Below, piece by piece: positions 19,628-28,138 of a stretch of DNA of 64,000 nt. Positions within the stretch are counted from its first letter, which is position 1. Every line of letters starts with the position of its first letter. The notes beneath the pieces are model-generated. The model was not told the DNA's origin and made no database searches. It saw only the letters and a list, made by a program, of their open reading frames with translations. Source of the DNA: a virus; the IMG/VR virus record IMGVR_UViG_3300048625_000299, positions 133,679-197,678 of that record. The stretch is one strand, 5' to 3'. Position numbers and translations under genes: made by a program.

Positions 19628-20560
19628 ATGGCAATCGATTTCAATGCCCTCAAAACAAACCGCAAGTCTCTTACAGACAAGTTGGTATCAGAAGTTCAGA
19701 AACTGAACGCACCTGCCTCAGGCAACTCCCAAGACGAAGACAAATACTGGAAACCAGAAGTTGACAAAGCTGGTAATGGCTATGCTATTATCCGTTTCTT
19801 GCCAGCTCCAGGTGGTGAAGACCTTCCATATGTCCGTATCTTCGACCACGGCTTCCAAGGCCCAGGCGGATGGTACATTGAGAAGTCTTTGACTACACTC
19901 AACCAAAAAGATCCAGTGTCTGAGTACAATTCACAACTGTGGAACTCTGGCATCGAAGCAAACAAAGACCTTGTTCGCAAATATAAGCGTCGTCTGTCGT
20001 TCACTTCCAACATCTATGTTGTTAAGGATCCAGCTCATCCAGAAAACGAAGGTAAAGTATTCTTGTTCAAGTATGGCAAGAAGATCTGGGACAAGATCGA
20101 ACTCGCTATGAACCCAGAGTTCGAAGACGAGCAAAAGATCAACCCATTCGATTTGTGGGAAGGTGCTAACTTCAAGTTGAAGATCCGCAACGTTGAAGGC
20201 TACCGTAACTACGACAAGTCTGAATTCGAAGGCGCTGCTCCATTGTTTGCGAGCGACGAAGATCTCGAAGCAGTTTGGAAACAAGAGCACTCACTCGCTG
20301 AGTTGGTCGATCCAAAGAACTTCAAGACCTATGACGAATTGAAGACTCGTCTGAACCGTGCTCTCGGTTTGGACGGTGGCGCAGCTCAACCACGCACTAC
20401 AGCTGAGTCTGCAAAGACAACAACAGCTCCATGGGACGAGGAACCAGCAGCCGCGGCAGCTCCAGCATTTAAAACAGCTGCAGCAAGACCAGCTCCAGCA
20501 GCAACAGAAGACGACGATGACGAATCGCTCGCATTCTTCAAGAAGCTAGCTGAAGAGTAA
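19628..20560 (+). CDS. 32: Single-stranded DNA-binding protein gp32
   Basis: 310 aa (T4 gp32 is 301). Domains: basic N-terminal B-type segment (NALKTNRKSLTDKLVSEVQK) for cooperativity; OB-fold core with YAIIRFLPAPGG, YVVKDPAHPENEGKVFLF and KIWDKIE; DLWEGANFKLKIRNVEGY; and an acidic C-terminal tail (EDDDDESLAFFKKLAEE) for partner binding. The T4 zinc ligands are not present: the region reads NQKDPVSEYNSQLWNS with no cysteines, as in some other T4-type phages. The tail is preceded by an Ala/Pro-rich linker. A strong terminator follows. Confidence 0.95.
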   Translation: MAIDFNALKTNRKSLTDKLVSEVQKLNAPASGNSQDEDKYWKPEVDKAGNGYAIIRFLPAPGGEDLPYVRIFDHGFQGPGGWYIEKSLTTLNQKDPVSEYNSQLWNSGIEANKDLVRKYKRRLSFTSNIYVVKDPAHPENEGKVFLFKYGKKIWDKIELAMNPEFEDEQKINPFDLWEGANFKLKIRNVEGYRNYDKSEFEGAAPLFASDEDLEAVWKQEHSLAELVDPKNFKTYDELKTRLNRALGLDGGAAQPRTTAESAKTTTAPWDEEPAAAAAPAFKTAAARPAPAATEDDDDESLAFFKKLAEE

Positions 20561-20565
20561 AAAGT

Positions 20566-20590
20566 AAGGCCCCTTTCGGGGCCTTTTTTA
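20566..20590. terminator. Bidirectional intrinsic terminator between gp32 and tape-measure gene
   Basis: GGCCCC-TTTC-GGGGCC stem with TTTTTT on the right and A-rich sequence on the left, so it can stop transcripts from both convergent genes. It overlaps the last bases of the minus-strand gene. Confidence 0.9.
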
Positions 20591-22987
20591 TTGGAATGTT
20601 GGAATTGCTCCGCCCGTCTTATACCACGGCTGACCGAAAGAGTGTTTCTCTTTGTATATGCTGACTGGTGGTACTGATGGAGGCGTCTTCGAGCTGTTGC
20701 CGCCTGTAGGAGTAGATGGTGCTGCTGGTGATGCTGCAACAGCATTGCCAGGCAGGCTATCAAAGTTACCAGTAAACATATTGCTAAAGTCGTTGAACCC
20801 TCTAATCGTTTCCTGGAACCCTTGCAAGGCTGCAATCTGATCGTCCTTCAGTCCCATACTCTTCAAACTTCTAGTTTGAATCATCATCGGGGTGTCCGGA
20901 ACGCCAGCAGCAGTCGCCCCTGCAGTAACGGCCATTGGGCTATTGACGTTACCTACATCGATGCCGGACCCGGACGCCACTGTCTTAGCATAGTTTGCGA
21001 TCTCGACTGGGTTGGTCGAGGTATGCCACTGCTTTAGGCCTTGAGCGATTGTCAGGTTAGCGTACAAGGGTCTTTCCCACTGACGACGTTGAGCCATTAA
21101 GCCAGCTTGCTTAGAAGGAAATCTTGCAAATTGACCGCCGTCCGATGCTGTGTCGCCTGGTGCCCCGCCAAATTCCTTCATCCAGTTTGCAAACTTCAAG
21201 TTGCCTGGGTTGTTATTTCTAAACGACATCGACCCAGGATACCAACCTTCAGCTTTTGCCTGGCCACCAAGGATTTGCGATTTCTCTTCTTCTGTCAGAT
21301 CGCTGAATTTCAAAGTTAGCAGCGATCTGCGTGCTTCACCTGAAGCCTCTGGCTGCAAACCAGAAGGTGTTTCGGTTGGCTTTGCGTTGTTTGTCTGAGG
21401 GGTCGGAGTTGTGTCGGTCTCTGTTATGCTAGCACCAGTTGTTTTCGGTGTACGTAGTTTTCCAGCCGCATATGATGAAGCAGCAGTAACGCCAAATCCA
21501 ACAGCAGCCGCACCAGCTGGCGTAATGAACGGGGTAAGAGCTGCAGAACCGATCGATCCAACAAGCCCCATAGCCTCCATACCAGCAGCAGCGTAATCGC
21601 CATTCTCGATATCATCATATATCTGCGGAAGCGTCATAGCGACATTCAATGCGCCGAGAAGTTTACCACCATATTTCGAAAATATCGATCCTGCTTGTTT
21701 ACCAGCATCGCCAACGGCACTGACAGCTTCCTTGACTCTTACGCCAGCCTTTTCCATCGATGTGAGTTGGCCATTGGCAAGACGGTCCATCTTTGCCTGC
21801 TGAGCTACCGAACGTCCACCAGCATCGCCTGGGATGACAATACCACCAGCAGTCATTCTTTCCCCGACACGTAGAGGGGATGATGGAGCATTAGTGGGAA
21901 CTTGCCATGGGGCAGCTGTTGCGGCAGCAGGTGCCGATGGCGTTACTGCTTGAGCTGCGTTGGCCGCACGGGCCGCGCCTAGTCTGTTGAGAGCGCCGAC
22001 TCCCTTGTAGCTGCCATATAATCCAGCTCCAAGTGTCGCGAGCCCAATCGATTCCTCGGAATATTGTTCGCCACCAAAGAATCCGCCAACACCGCCAAGG
22101 ACACCACCAGTCCAACCGCCCATCTTTTTACCTGCCAAGAACCCCATAGAGGCACCTGTCATGCCACCAAGGTTTTTCTTATTCAGTGGAAGATCTTTAC
22201 CAGCAGCATCAGTGCCGACGCCGAGTCCTTCTTTGACGTATTTGGAGATGGTAGGACTGAGGTCTGCAAATGCTTCCTTGACGCCTTGAACGATTGCACC
22301 ACCAACTGCTGTCCCTACATCCTTGGCTGTTTCTTTGATTTGGGTATTGAGCTGTTTGGACAATTCATCAGATGATGGCAACCCAGCGCCCTTAAGAAAA
22401 TCTTCAAGGAAGTTCTTAATCTCGTCCTTATTTTTGTATATCAAACCACCAGCTGCAACGCCAAGACCAGCCTTAGCGATGGTGCCTAGGTTGCCAGACA
22501 ACAGGTCTCCGAGGGACGATAGCATCCCTCCCTTATCACCTGCCTTCTCGTTCTTATTGTCGTTTGCGAACAAGGATCCGAGTGAGGATGGGGAAGATGC
22601 ATATGGACGGTTGTCGCCAGCATTTTTTGATATTTGGTTTTGCGCTTTTAGTTGCGCAGTGCTGAGACTACGAATATCTTTAAGTAGCGCATTCATGGAA
22701 CGAAGTTGTGCATTCATCCCACTGAGACTGCTTGCTGTAGTCTTGCTTACTTTCTTGATATCGACGACGTCGTCTTTTTGCTTTTTGTCTGTCGACTTGC
22801 TTCCACTACCTTGTTGCTTCTTATACTCAGCAACAGTCTGTCTGATAATGGGGCCCACACCTAAACCCAGCTTATACAGCGATCCACGTGGATCGAATTG
22901 ATCCATGACAGCTTCTTTAGCTGTTCTGGCTGCTCCCGTTACCGTCTTTCTGGTACCTTGTGCTGCTGCGTCTAGTATGTTGGCCAT
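20588..22987 (-). CDS. 29: Tape-measure/baseplate-hub protein (gp29-like) with muralytic domain
   Basis: 799 aa. The N-terminal half is helical and Ala/Gly-rich with Gly-zipper-like segments (GWTGGVLGGVGGFFGG), as in tail-length proteins. Residues about 560-700 carry a lysozyme/transglycosylase-like region: MSFRNNNPGNLKFANW, FARFPSKQAGLMAQRRQW and LTIAQGLKQWHTST. Such domains let the tape measure open the peptidoglycan during DNA entry. It follows the gp26-like and frameshift frames, the classic place of a tape measure. T4 gp29 is 590 aa and lacks this lytic region, so this is a longer variant. Confidence 0.75.
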   Translation of the reverse strand: MANILDAAAQGTRKTVTGAARTAKEAVMDQFDPRGSLYKLGLGVGPIIRQTVAEYKKQQGSGSKSTDKKQKDDVVDIKKVSKTTASSLSGMNAQLRSMNALLKDIRSLSTAQLKAQNQISKNAGDNRPYASSPSSLGSLFANDNKNEKAGDKGGMLSSLGDLLSGNLGTIAKAGLGVAAGGLIYKNKDEIKNFLEDFLKGAGLPSSDELSKQLNTQIKETAKDVGTAVGGAIVQGVKEAFADLSPTISKYVKEGLGVGTDAAGKDLPLNKKNLGGMTGASMGFLAGKKMGGWTGGVLGGVGGFFGGEQYSEESIGLATLGAGLYGSYKGVGALNRLGAARAANAAQAVTPSAPAAATAAPWQVPTNAPSSPLRVGERMTAGGIVIPGDAGGRSVAQQAKMDRLANGQLTSMEKAGVRVKEAVSAVGDAGKQAGSIFSKYGGKLLGALNVAMTLPQIYDDIENGDYAAAGMEAMGLVGSIGSAALTPFITPAGAAAVGFGVTAASSYAAGKLRTPKTTGASITETDTTPTPQTNNAKPTETPSGLQPEASGEARRSLLTLKFSDLTEEEKSQILGGQAKAEGWYPGSMSFRNNNPGNLKFANWMKEFGGAPGDTASDGGQFARFPSKQAGLMAQRRQWERPLYANLTIAQGLKQWHTSTNPVEIANYAKTVASGSGIDVGNVNSPMAVTAGATAAGVPDTPMMIQTRSLKSMGLKDDQIAALQGFQETIRGFNDFSNMFTGNFDSLPGNAVAASPAAPSTPTGGNSSKTPPSVPPVSIYKEKHSFGQPWYKTGGAIPTFQ

Positions 22988-22990
22988 TTG

Positions 22991-23185
22991 TTATTTTTGT
23001 TTCTTATTGTTAAGCCGTTCGGTCTCTTGCTCTAAGTAATCTTTCAATAAGTCTACGTAGATATCTCTTTCATATGGTATCATGTCCTCAAAGTCACGAA
23101 TTGAGTAGTGATGATGCTGAGCCAAGTTAAAAAGCAACTGGTAGTAGTTGCTTATCGTGTTGTGGCTCAGCCCAATATAAAAAAA
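22991..23185 (-). CDS. -1 frame extension of the gp26-like gene (frameshift product)
   Basis: Directly before the tape-measure gene lies an open frame with no suitable start. It is joined to the 23167-23874 gene by a run of seven T on the coding strand (plus-strand A 23179-23185). Slipping back one base there replaces the last residues (ILG-stop) by YIGLSHNTISNYYQ..., continuing through HHHYSIRDFEDMIPYERD and ending in a charged helix. About 65 residues would be added. This is the arrangement of tail-assembly chaperone pairs (lambda G/GT type). The only in-frame ATG inside would give 30 aa. Confidence 0.65.
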   Translation of the reverse strand, partial: FFYIGLSHNTISNYYQLLFNLAQHHHYSIRDFEDMIPYERDIYVDLLKDYLEQETERLNNKKQK

Positions 23186-23874
23186 TCATTGAGGTTTTGT
23201 AAGACCACTTTCTTTTCTACACCGTTGCTATTTGTATACGAAGTTTCGTAGTGTAGTTTCGGCATCGTTTCTAAAAACTTCTGAATCTCTTTGAATGTAG
23301 TGACGTCTAGAGATGTAATGAAATCTACCAACTCTTCGTCAGTGTAATCTTTAGTATCATATACTTCATTTTCGTCGTATACTTTATCGATACAGTACTT
23401 GATTACTTCAAAATATAAGTCAACTTCAGATGAAGCCTGTTCGACTGCTTTAAGCATGTCGGTCTTAGGATAACGCAAAACTAATCCGAGCTGATCGTTG
23501 ATCTTGATATTTGAGTTGTGGTCGGGATTATTGATAATCTCAACTTTGTCAAGATCGATTTGTAGTTTATAATCTTGATCATCGTCTGGATCGCGGTACG
23601 TTACATCGATTACGTTGTTGATTGAACGACCACGTAGCTTGATGAACAGGTATTCGAGATCGAATGTTGCTAGCTTGTCAACATCCACAGTATCCAACAG
23701 ACAATTATTAACGACTTGTTTGATAGCCAATACTACGTCCCTAGTGTTGCCGGTAGTTTGTGCTGTAAGTAAGATCTTTTCCTCTTTGACGAGGAACGGA
23801 CGCATCTTGACTTTTGTTTTGGATGAAGGAATAACAACTTCAAAGATAGGATAATTAATTTTAGGAAGACTCAT
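23167..23874 (-). CDS. 26: gp26-like T4-type baseplate hub/chaperone protein (235 aa)
   Basis: ATG at 23874 follows GAGGTGAAA; a GTG two codons upstream is less likely. The N-terminus LPKINYPIFEVVIPSSKTKV followed by MRPFLVKEEKILLTA matches the T4-type gp26 baseplate family. The centre is a beta domain (VTYRDPDDDQDYKLQIDL) and the end is helical (FKEIQKFLETMPKLHYE). Position before the tape measure and the 3' slippery T-run suggest it acts as a tail-assembly chaperone on the tape-measure protein (inferred). Confidence 0.75.
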   Translation of the reverse strand: MSLPKINYPIFEVVIPSSKTKVKMRPFLVKEEKILLTAQTTGNTRDVVLAIKQVVNNCLLDTVDVDKLATFDLEYLFIKLRGRSINNVIDVTYRDPDDDQDYKLQIDLDKVEIINNPDHNSNIKINDQLGLVLRYPKTDMLKAVEQASSEVDLYFEVIKYCIDKVYDENEVYDTKDYTDEELVDFITSLDVTTFKEIQKFLETMPKLHYETSYTNSNGVEKKVVLQNLNDFFILG

Positions 23875-23885
23875 TTTCACCTCAG

Positions 23886-24803
23886 TTAATAGTTAAGTCG
23901 GTTTGGTAATAAAGAACGCAATAATGTAGATCCAGAATTGACCACATTGAGTACGTCGTTGACGTTGCGTGGACTCTTGACGGAAGTAATAGTTTGCAGG
24001 ACGGACGCACCCTTCATCACATTATCGAATAGTGATGCGTTTTGTGATGCGAGCGTTTGGCGGCTTGGCTCGCGTAGTTGTAGTTCGAGACTGCCATCAT
24101 ATGCCCAATGTGAGTATGTAAATGTTACAGGAATACGTACCAGGTCGTTGACACTAGACCAGTCTCTTTGGATTTCACCCAAAAACATAGGATATGCGTT
24201 GTATAGTTTGACAACACCAATCTTTTGTTGTACCTCATCGTATGTTACGATGTCGATTGTTGTCTTGTATGAGTCACGGTAGCTGAGCTCGAATGGTTTG
24301 CCATAAAAAGAGTCCAACGCTACGCCAGCCTGCGGCATGTTATCAAACCCTATGATAGCGCTCATCCAAACATAGAAGAACTGGTGGATAATGCCGCGAG
24401 CATCTCCGATGAACGAAACGGTTACATCGTTGAATCCTGCTGAATATGGTTTCTTTTCAAGAGGGCCGACTCCATGACGTCTAACTGATGAGGTCATTAG
24501 TTGGATACCAGGCTGATTTACACGCTCAGCACGCAAAGTGACTAGTTGCGACAACAGTGCACCAGCGTCAGGCACAACCCCTCCGAAAAGATTGGGAGGC
24601 GTTAGTCCGACGTATGTTAGGTTTGGCTTCTCGATCCCCCACTTACGAACGCCGGCTCTTACGCCTTCGGACGCTCTAGCGAAAGGTTCAGCAGAACGTT
24701 TTTCGCTAGTGGTTTGTTTGAGACCAAAAACTTGGTTGGCAGCACCACCCAGTAGGCCTAGTGTGCCTAGAATTTGTTGGTTGCGGTCGTTGAGGGATGC
24801 CAT
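23886..24803 (-). CDS. 54: Tail-tube-fold baseplate protein, gp54-like tube initiator (305 aa)
   Basis: Start overlaps the stop of the preceding gene. The core has FNDVTVSFIGDARGIIHQFFYVWMSAIIGFDN, then KTTIDIVTYDE, KIGVVKLYNAYPMFLGEI and LVRIPVTFTYSHW: the order of strands and helix seen in tail-tube and tube-initiator proteins of T4-type phages. Length is close to T4 gp54 (320 aa). It likely docks on the gp48-like protein and nucleates tube polymerisation. gp48 and gp54 share a fold, so the exact assignment is tentative. Confidence 0.6.
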   Translation of the reverse strand: MASLNDRNQQILGTLGLLGGAANQVFGLKQTTSEKRSAEPFARASEGVRAGVRKWGIEKPNLTYVGLTPPNLFGGVVPDAGALLSQLVTLRAERVNQPGIQLMTSSVRRHGVGPLEKKPYSAGFNDVTVSFIGDARGIIHQFFYVWMSAIIGFDNMPQAGVALDSFYGKPFELSYRDSYKTTIDIVTYDEVQQKIGVVKLYNAYPMFLGEIQRDWSSVNDLVRIPVTFTYSHWAYDGSLELQLREPSRQTLASQNASLFDNVMKGASVLQTITSVKSPRNVNDVLNVVNSGSTLLRSLLPNRLNY

Positions 24804-25411
24804 TATCTCTTTCTAATGATTCGTCTGCTGTCTTCGTGAACTTGCGATGTCGATGCTTTCTGGAATCTTTCCAACGGCAGGAATAGAGCGATACTCCACT
24901 CAGTTGCTGGGATTGGTACAAGGTTAGACGCCAATCCCTTATTTAGGTAGTGTTTCACGCATGGCTGGAAGTAACGATTCTTCGAAGCGCTTTGTAGGAT
25001 TGCATAAGACAGTTGCAGTTTCGTTTTAGGATCCTTTGTGTCGCCAGTGGCCACAGTCATTAGCTGATCCATCAGTGCTGCTCTCATCGTGTGAGGAAGG
25101 TAATGCATGTTTATTCCCCACATTCCTGTGCTGTCCACGTGGAAAGGAAACACTAGAGGATACTTGTCCCAATATGGCAGATCCTTTGCTGTCGTTGCCT
25201 GATATTGGAACAACAACATTTGTCCGATGATTGAGTTCGACGGCACGCCTTTTTGAACAACGGCTGGCGCAGACTTGATGACGGTCCTTGCATTCTTCAT
25301 AGCCGAAGTTGCTGTCGTCTGCACCCACTTGCGCGCCTCTGTGGTACGTGTAGGAATCGTCGATGAGTCGACGTTCTTTTTCAATAATGATGCAAATACA
25401 CCAGTAGCCAT
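24803..25411 (-). CDS. 2: gp2-like DNA end-protector candidate (202 aa)
   Basis: Conserved blocks: IIGQMLLFQYQATTAKDLPYWDKYPLVFPF, GMWGINMHYLPHTMRAALMD, YFQPCVKHYLNKGLASNLV and EWSIALFLPLERFQK. These blocks are those of a protein annotated in T4-type cyanophages as a DNA end protector (gp2). It lies next to gp4, its T4 neighbour. Role: binds phage DNA ends in the head, protecting them from host RecBCD. Name assignment rests on remembered similarity and context. Confidence 0.55.
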   Translation of the reverse strand: MATGVFASLLKKNVDSSTIPTRTTEARKWVQTTATSAMKNARTVIKSAPAVVQKGVPSNSIIGQMLLFQYQATTAKDLPYWDKYPLVFPFHVDSTGMWGINMHYLPHTMRAALMDQLMTVATGDTKDPKTKLQLSYAILQSASKNRYFQPCVKHYLNKGLASNLVPIPATEWSIALFLPLERFQKASTSQVHEDSRRIIRKR

Positions 25412-25412
25412 A

Positions 25413-25853
25413 TTAAATTCCTAGATGTTGTTCAGTTAGGATGCGAAACTTCCATGCCTTCTTGAGGCAGAACTCTTCCGCTGCTTGCCATTTAGCAGAA
25501 TTAACACCCCACGTCATGACTTCGTTGATGTATTGTTTGGTTTTTCTTTTTTGAACGACGGGCGGCTGTGTCTGCTTCTTTGGTTTGATTTCGATAACCA
25601 GTGTTTCGACGTTACCATCTCTGTTCCTTTGCTTGATCCAGAAATCGGGAAAATAACGGTGAACGCGCCCGTCGACTGGTGATATGTATGGGATGCAGAA
25701 TTCCTCGCTCGACCATTCCAACACGTCTGGGTGAGCGTCTAAATATATCATAAATTTTAATTCCCACGACGACCTGAAAACGATGCCAGAAGGATCGCCT
25801 TTATATTTTGTCGGATTCTTGGGACGGAAACTTCCCTTGTAACTTTTACTCAT
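25413..25853 (-). CDS. 4: Head completion protein gp4 (146 aa)
   Basis: MSKSYKGSFRPKNPTKYKGD, IVFRSSWELKFMIYLDAHPDVLEW, EEFCIPYISPVDGRVHRYFPDFWI and LVIEIKPKK form the T4-type gp4 (gp50/65) head-completion family, which has a restriction-endonuclease-like fold; E-x-K (EIKPKK) and FPDFWI are in the positions of PD-(D/E)xK residues. It acts at the portal vertex of the filled head before tail joining. First gene of the minus-strand block; divergent from gp48. Confidence 0.85.
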   Translation of the reverse strand: MSKSYKGSFRPKNPTKYKGDPSGIVFRSSWELKFMIYLDAHPDVLEWSSEEFCIPYISPVDGRVHRYFPDFWIKQRNRDGNVETLVIEIKPKKQTQPPVVQKRKTKQYINEVMTWGVNSAKWQAAEEFCLKKAWKFRILTEQHLGI

Positions 25854-25871
25854 ATAGAATATTTATCTAAC

Positions 25872-27272
25872 ATGGCAAACAAATATACGCAGTATGGAGC
25901 AGTAGTTGCTGGCGCAACTGCCATTCCGGCTGTATTTAAGGGCGTGGGTGCTGCTACTGATGCATTCAAAGCGTCAAATGCTCTGACTGCTGGTACGGAT
26001 GTGTCGGGAGCAATGGGTGCTGCTGCTGATGCTGGTACGTCGGCGATGAGCTCTGCATTTAGTTCCACACTCAACAACCCAGCATTCCTAACTAGCGTCG
26101 GGGTGGGATTAGTGGGATTGGCTCTTGGGTCTGGATCTAAGATCCCCTCGCTCAATCTACCAAACCTTGCTGCGACAGCAGCAGTCGGGCTTAGCGTCAG
26201 CGCCTTACTCAAACAAGGTAAAGCGGCAGCAGCGTCGGCGGAACAAGCATCGATGGCGCGCGGTGGTTCGCTGACATCGCCATCGAACTTCAAGACGTCT
26301 GCTGCGATGGATCCTAATATCGCTGTTATGAACGAACGCGAAAAAGGAAAGACGCTGCAACTGACATTTCCGAAATCACTTAGCCCTGATTATTGGATGC
26401 GGTTTTCGGTACGCAAGTATGATCGCAAGTCGTCGCAGTCGAATGCATCCAGCACATTGTCTGATTTCCACACCATGATTAAATTGCCGTTGCCCAACAA
26501 CCTTGTAGATGCCATCAAAATATCATATCAAGAATTAGGCATGGGGATGTTCGGAGGTCCGATGCTCGACATTGCAGACGATGCATATAAGGCATTCCAA
26601 TCCAATGGTGGATCTATGGGCAGTAAGTTCGGAAGCGCCGCGCAGGCCGGAGTTGGCGGAATGGCTAAACTGCTTAGCGATGATAATGTCAAAGCAGCCT
26701 TGGCGCGTAAATTGATTACGAACTCCACTATGGGTGCAGCATTTGACATGATAACTGGAAATGCGCCAAACCCACACATGGCCATATCATTCAATGGTGT
26801 CAACCTCAAAAAGCACTCTTATACTTGGAGATTTTCTCCCGACAACTATGCTGAAAGTAAGGAACTCGAAAACATCATTCGTAACCTTCAGGCTGCAGCT
26901 CTGCCAGGCATCGAAGGTGAATATGCTCTACTGTTGAAATTTCCTGATATTGTTATCGTGGAAATGAATCCCAGCAACTTGATCCCTTTCAAACCATGTG
27001 TGATCGACTCGGTTGGTATTAACTATGCACCGAATGGCGTTCCTTCCTTCTTTAGAGCATACGATACATCTGCAGACGATGGTAAGAGATATCCAACAGA
27101 AGTCGAGATGACCATAATTCTCCGTGAAATGGATATCCACACAAGCGCGATGCCTTTCTACTCGGAGACACGTCAAGGGCAGAATGATTACTATGAAGGT
27201 GAGGCTCCATCCTCAGCTGTCCAAACATCAGAAGCCACTCAATTGAGTGATCTCAAACCAACAACGGCTTAA
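25872..27272 (+). CDS. 48: Baseplate tail-tube cap, gp48-like (466 aa)
   Basis: Longer than T4 gp48 (364 aa) because of an Ala/Gly-rich N-terminal 130 residues (AVVAGATAIPAVFKGVGAAT). The C-terminal half carries the family core: KKHSYTWRFSPDNYAESKEL, LKFPDIVIVEMNPSNLIPF, CVIDSVGINYAPNGVPSFF and YPTEVEMTIILREMDI. gp48 caps the baseplate hub and is the platform for gp54 and the tail tube. It starts the plus-strand baseplate run and is divergent from gp4. Confidence 0.75.
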   Translation: MANKYTQYGAVVAGATAIPAVFKGVGAATDAFKASNALTAGTDVSGAMGAAADAGTSAMSSAFSSTLNNPAFLTSVGVGLVGLALGSGSKIPSLNLPNLAATAAVGLSVSALLKQGKAAAASAEQASMARGGSLTSPSNFKTSAAMDPNIAVMNEREKGKTLQLTFPKSLSPDYWMRFSVRKYDRKSSQSNASSTLSDFHTMIKLPLPNNLVDAIKISYQELGMGMFGGPMLDIADDAYKAFQSNGGSMGSKFGSAAQAGVGGMAKLLSDDNVKAALARKLITNSTMGAAFDMITGNAPNPHMAISFNGVNLKKHSYTWRFSPDNYAESKELENIIRNLQAAALPGIEGEYALLLKFPDIVIVEMNPSNLIPFKPCVIDSVGINYAPNGVPSFFRAYDTSADDGKRYPTEVEMTIILREMDIHTSAMPFYSETRQGQNDYYEGEAPSSAVQTSEATQLSDLKPTTA

Positions 27273-27273
27273 T

Positions 27274-28137
27274 ATGGCTCGATATTTCGAAAACTTCAAC
27301 ACAGCACAATACAACGACGAAATTTGTCGCAATATTACTCACCGTGCGGGCATTACACGCGATGTGATGAATCGTACTTCTGTGTTTTATCCATACCAGA
27401 CTAAGGAAGGCGAGCGTCCTGATACGCTGTCGCACCTATACTATGAAGATTCGATGATGGAGTGGTTGGTGTTCTTCGCCAACGGTATCATCGACCCATA
27501 TTATGGGTGGTATTTGTCTGGCGACCAATTCAACCAATACATCATCAGTAAGTATGGCTCGCTTGCTGAAGCGCAACTTAAAACACATCACTACCAAGTT
27601 AATTGGGTGGGTGATGATACTAAGCTAACAATCTCAGCATACGAAGGCCTCCAAAGTGTAGCTCCGATTAACCTTAAGCGGTACTGGGCTCCGGTATTAA
27701 ATGAATATGGTAGTGTTGTGTTCTATCAACGTGCCCAATTAGATCTTACAGTGACGACAAACCGCATAACACAATTCACGGTGGCGTCGTCGGCTGGATT
27801 TGAGGTTGGTGAGTTAGTCAGCCAGCTCAGTGGCGACACAGTAGTAGGTTATGGAGAAATCGTCGCTCTAGATACTGGAAGCATTGTGATCAAGAACGTC
27901 AATGGGTTATTCGGCGCCGGTGTGGCAATTACTGGGTTTAGCTCAGGAACACAAGCAACACCAATAACCGTCACGGTGCTAACGGAAAACATTCCTACAG
28001 TAGAGCAAATATACTGGAGATCGGTGTCGATATATGACTTTGAAGAGTTGTTAAATGAGCAACGCAAGACTGTTAAACTTATCGATAAGAGATATGCAGA
28101 GCAAGCTCAACTCAACCTACAAGCTGTGATGGGATAA
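27274..28137 (+). CDS. 53: Baseplate wedge protein gp53 (287 aa)
   Basis: ATG 27274 lies just after the gp48 stop. The N-terminal domain is diagnostic: RYFENFNTAQYNDEICRNIT, SVFYPYQTKEGERPDTLSHL and WLVFFANGIIDPYYGWYLSG, the gp53 wedge family. Residues about 150-240 form an added beta-rich domain (FTVASSAGFEVGELVSQLSG) that resembles the repeated modules of the 32863 and 35877 proteins. gp53 joins neighbouring wedges around the hub. Confidence 0.9.
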   Translation: MARYFENFNTAQYNDEICRNITHRAGITRDVMNRTSVFYPYQTKEGERPDTLSHLYYEDSMMEWLVFFANGIIDPYYGWYLSGDQFNQYIISKYGSLAEAQLKTHHYQVNWVGDDTKLTISAYEGLQSVAPINLKRYWAPVLNEYGSVVFYQRAQLDLTVTTNRITQFTVASSAGFEVGELVSQLSGDTVVGYGEIVALDTGSIVIKNVNGLFGAGVAITGFSSGTQATPITVTVLTENIPTVEQIYWRSVSIYDFEELLNEQRKTVKLIDKRYAEQAQLNLQAVMG

Positions 28138-28138
28138 C

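Noticed and set aside
22323-22901. Plus-strand 192-aa open frame inside the tape-measure gene
   Set aside because: Antisense shadow of an Ala/Gly-rich coding region; low-complexity composition mirrors the real gene and no start signal precedes it.
25860-25867. GATAAATA late promoter for gp4 on the minus strand
   Set aside because: Only six bases separate it from the start codon, too close for a -10-type box with a ribosome site.
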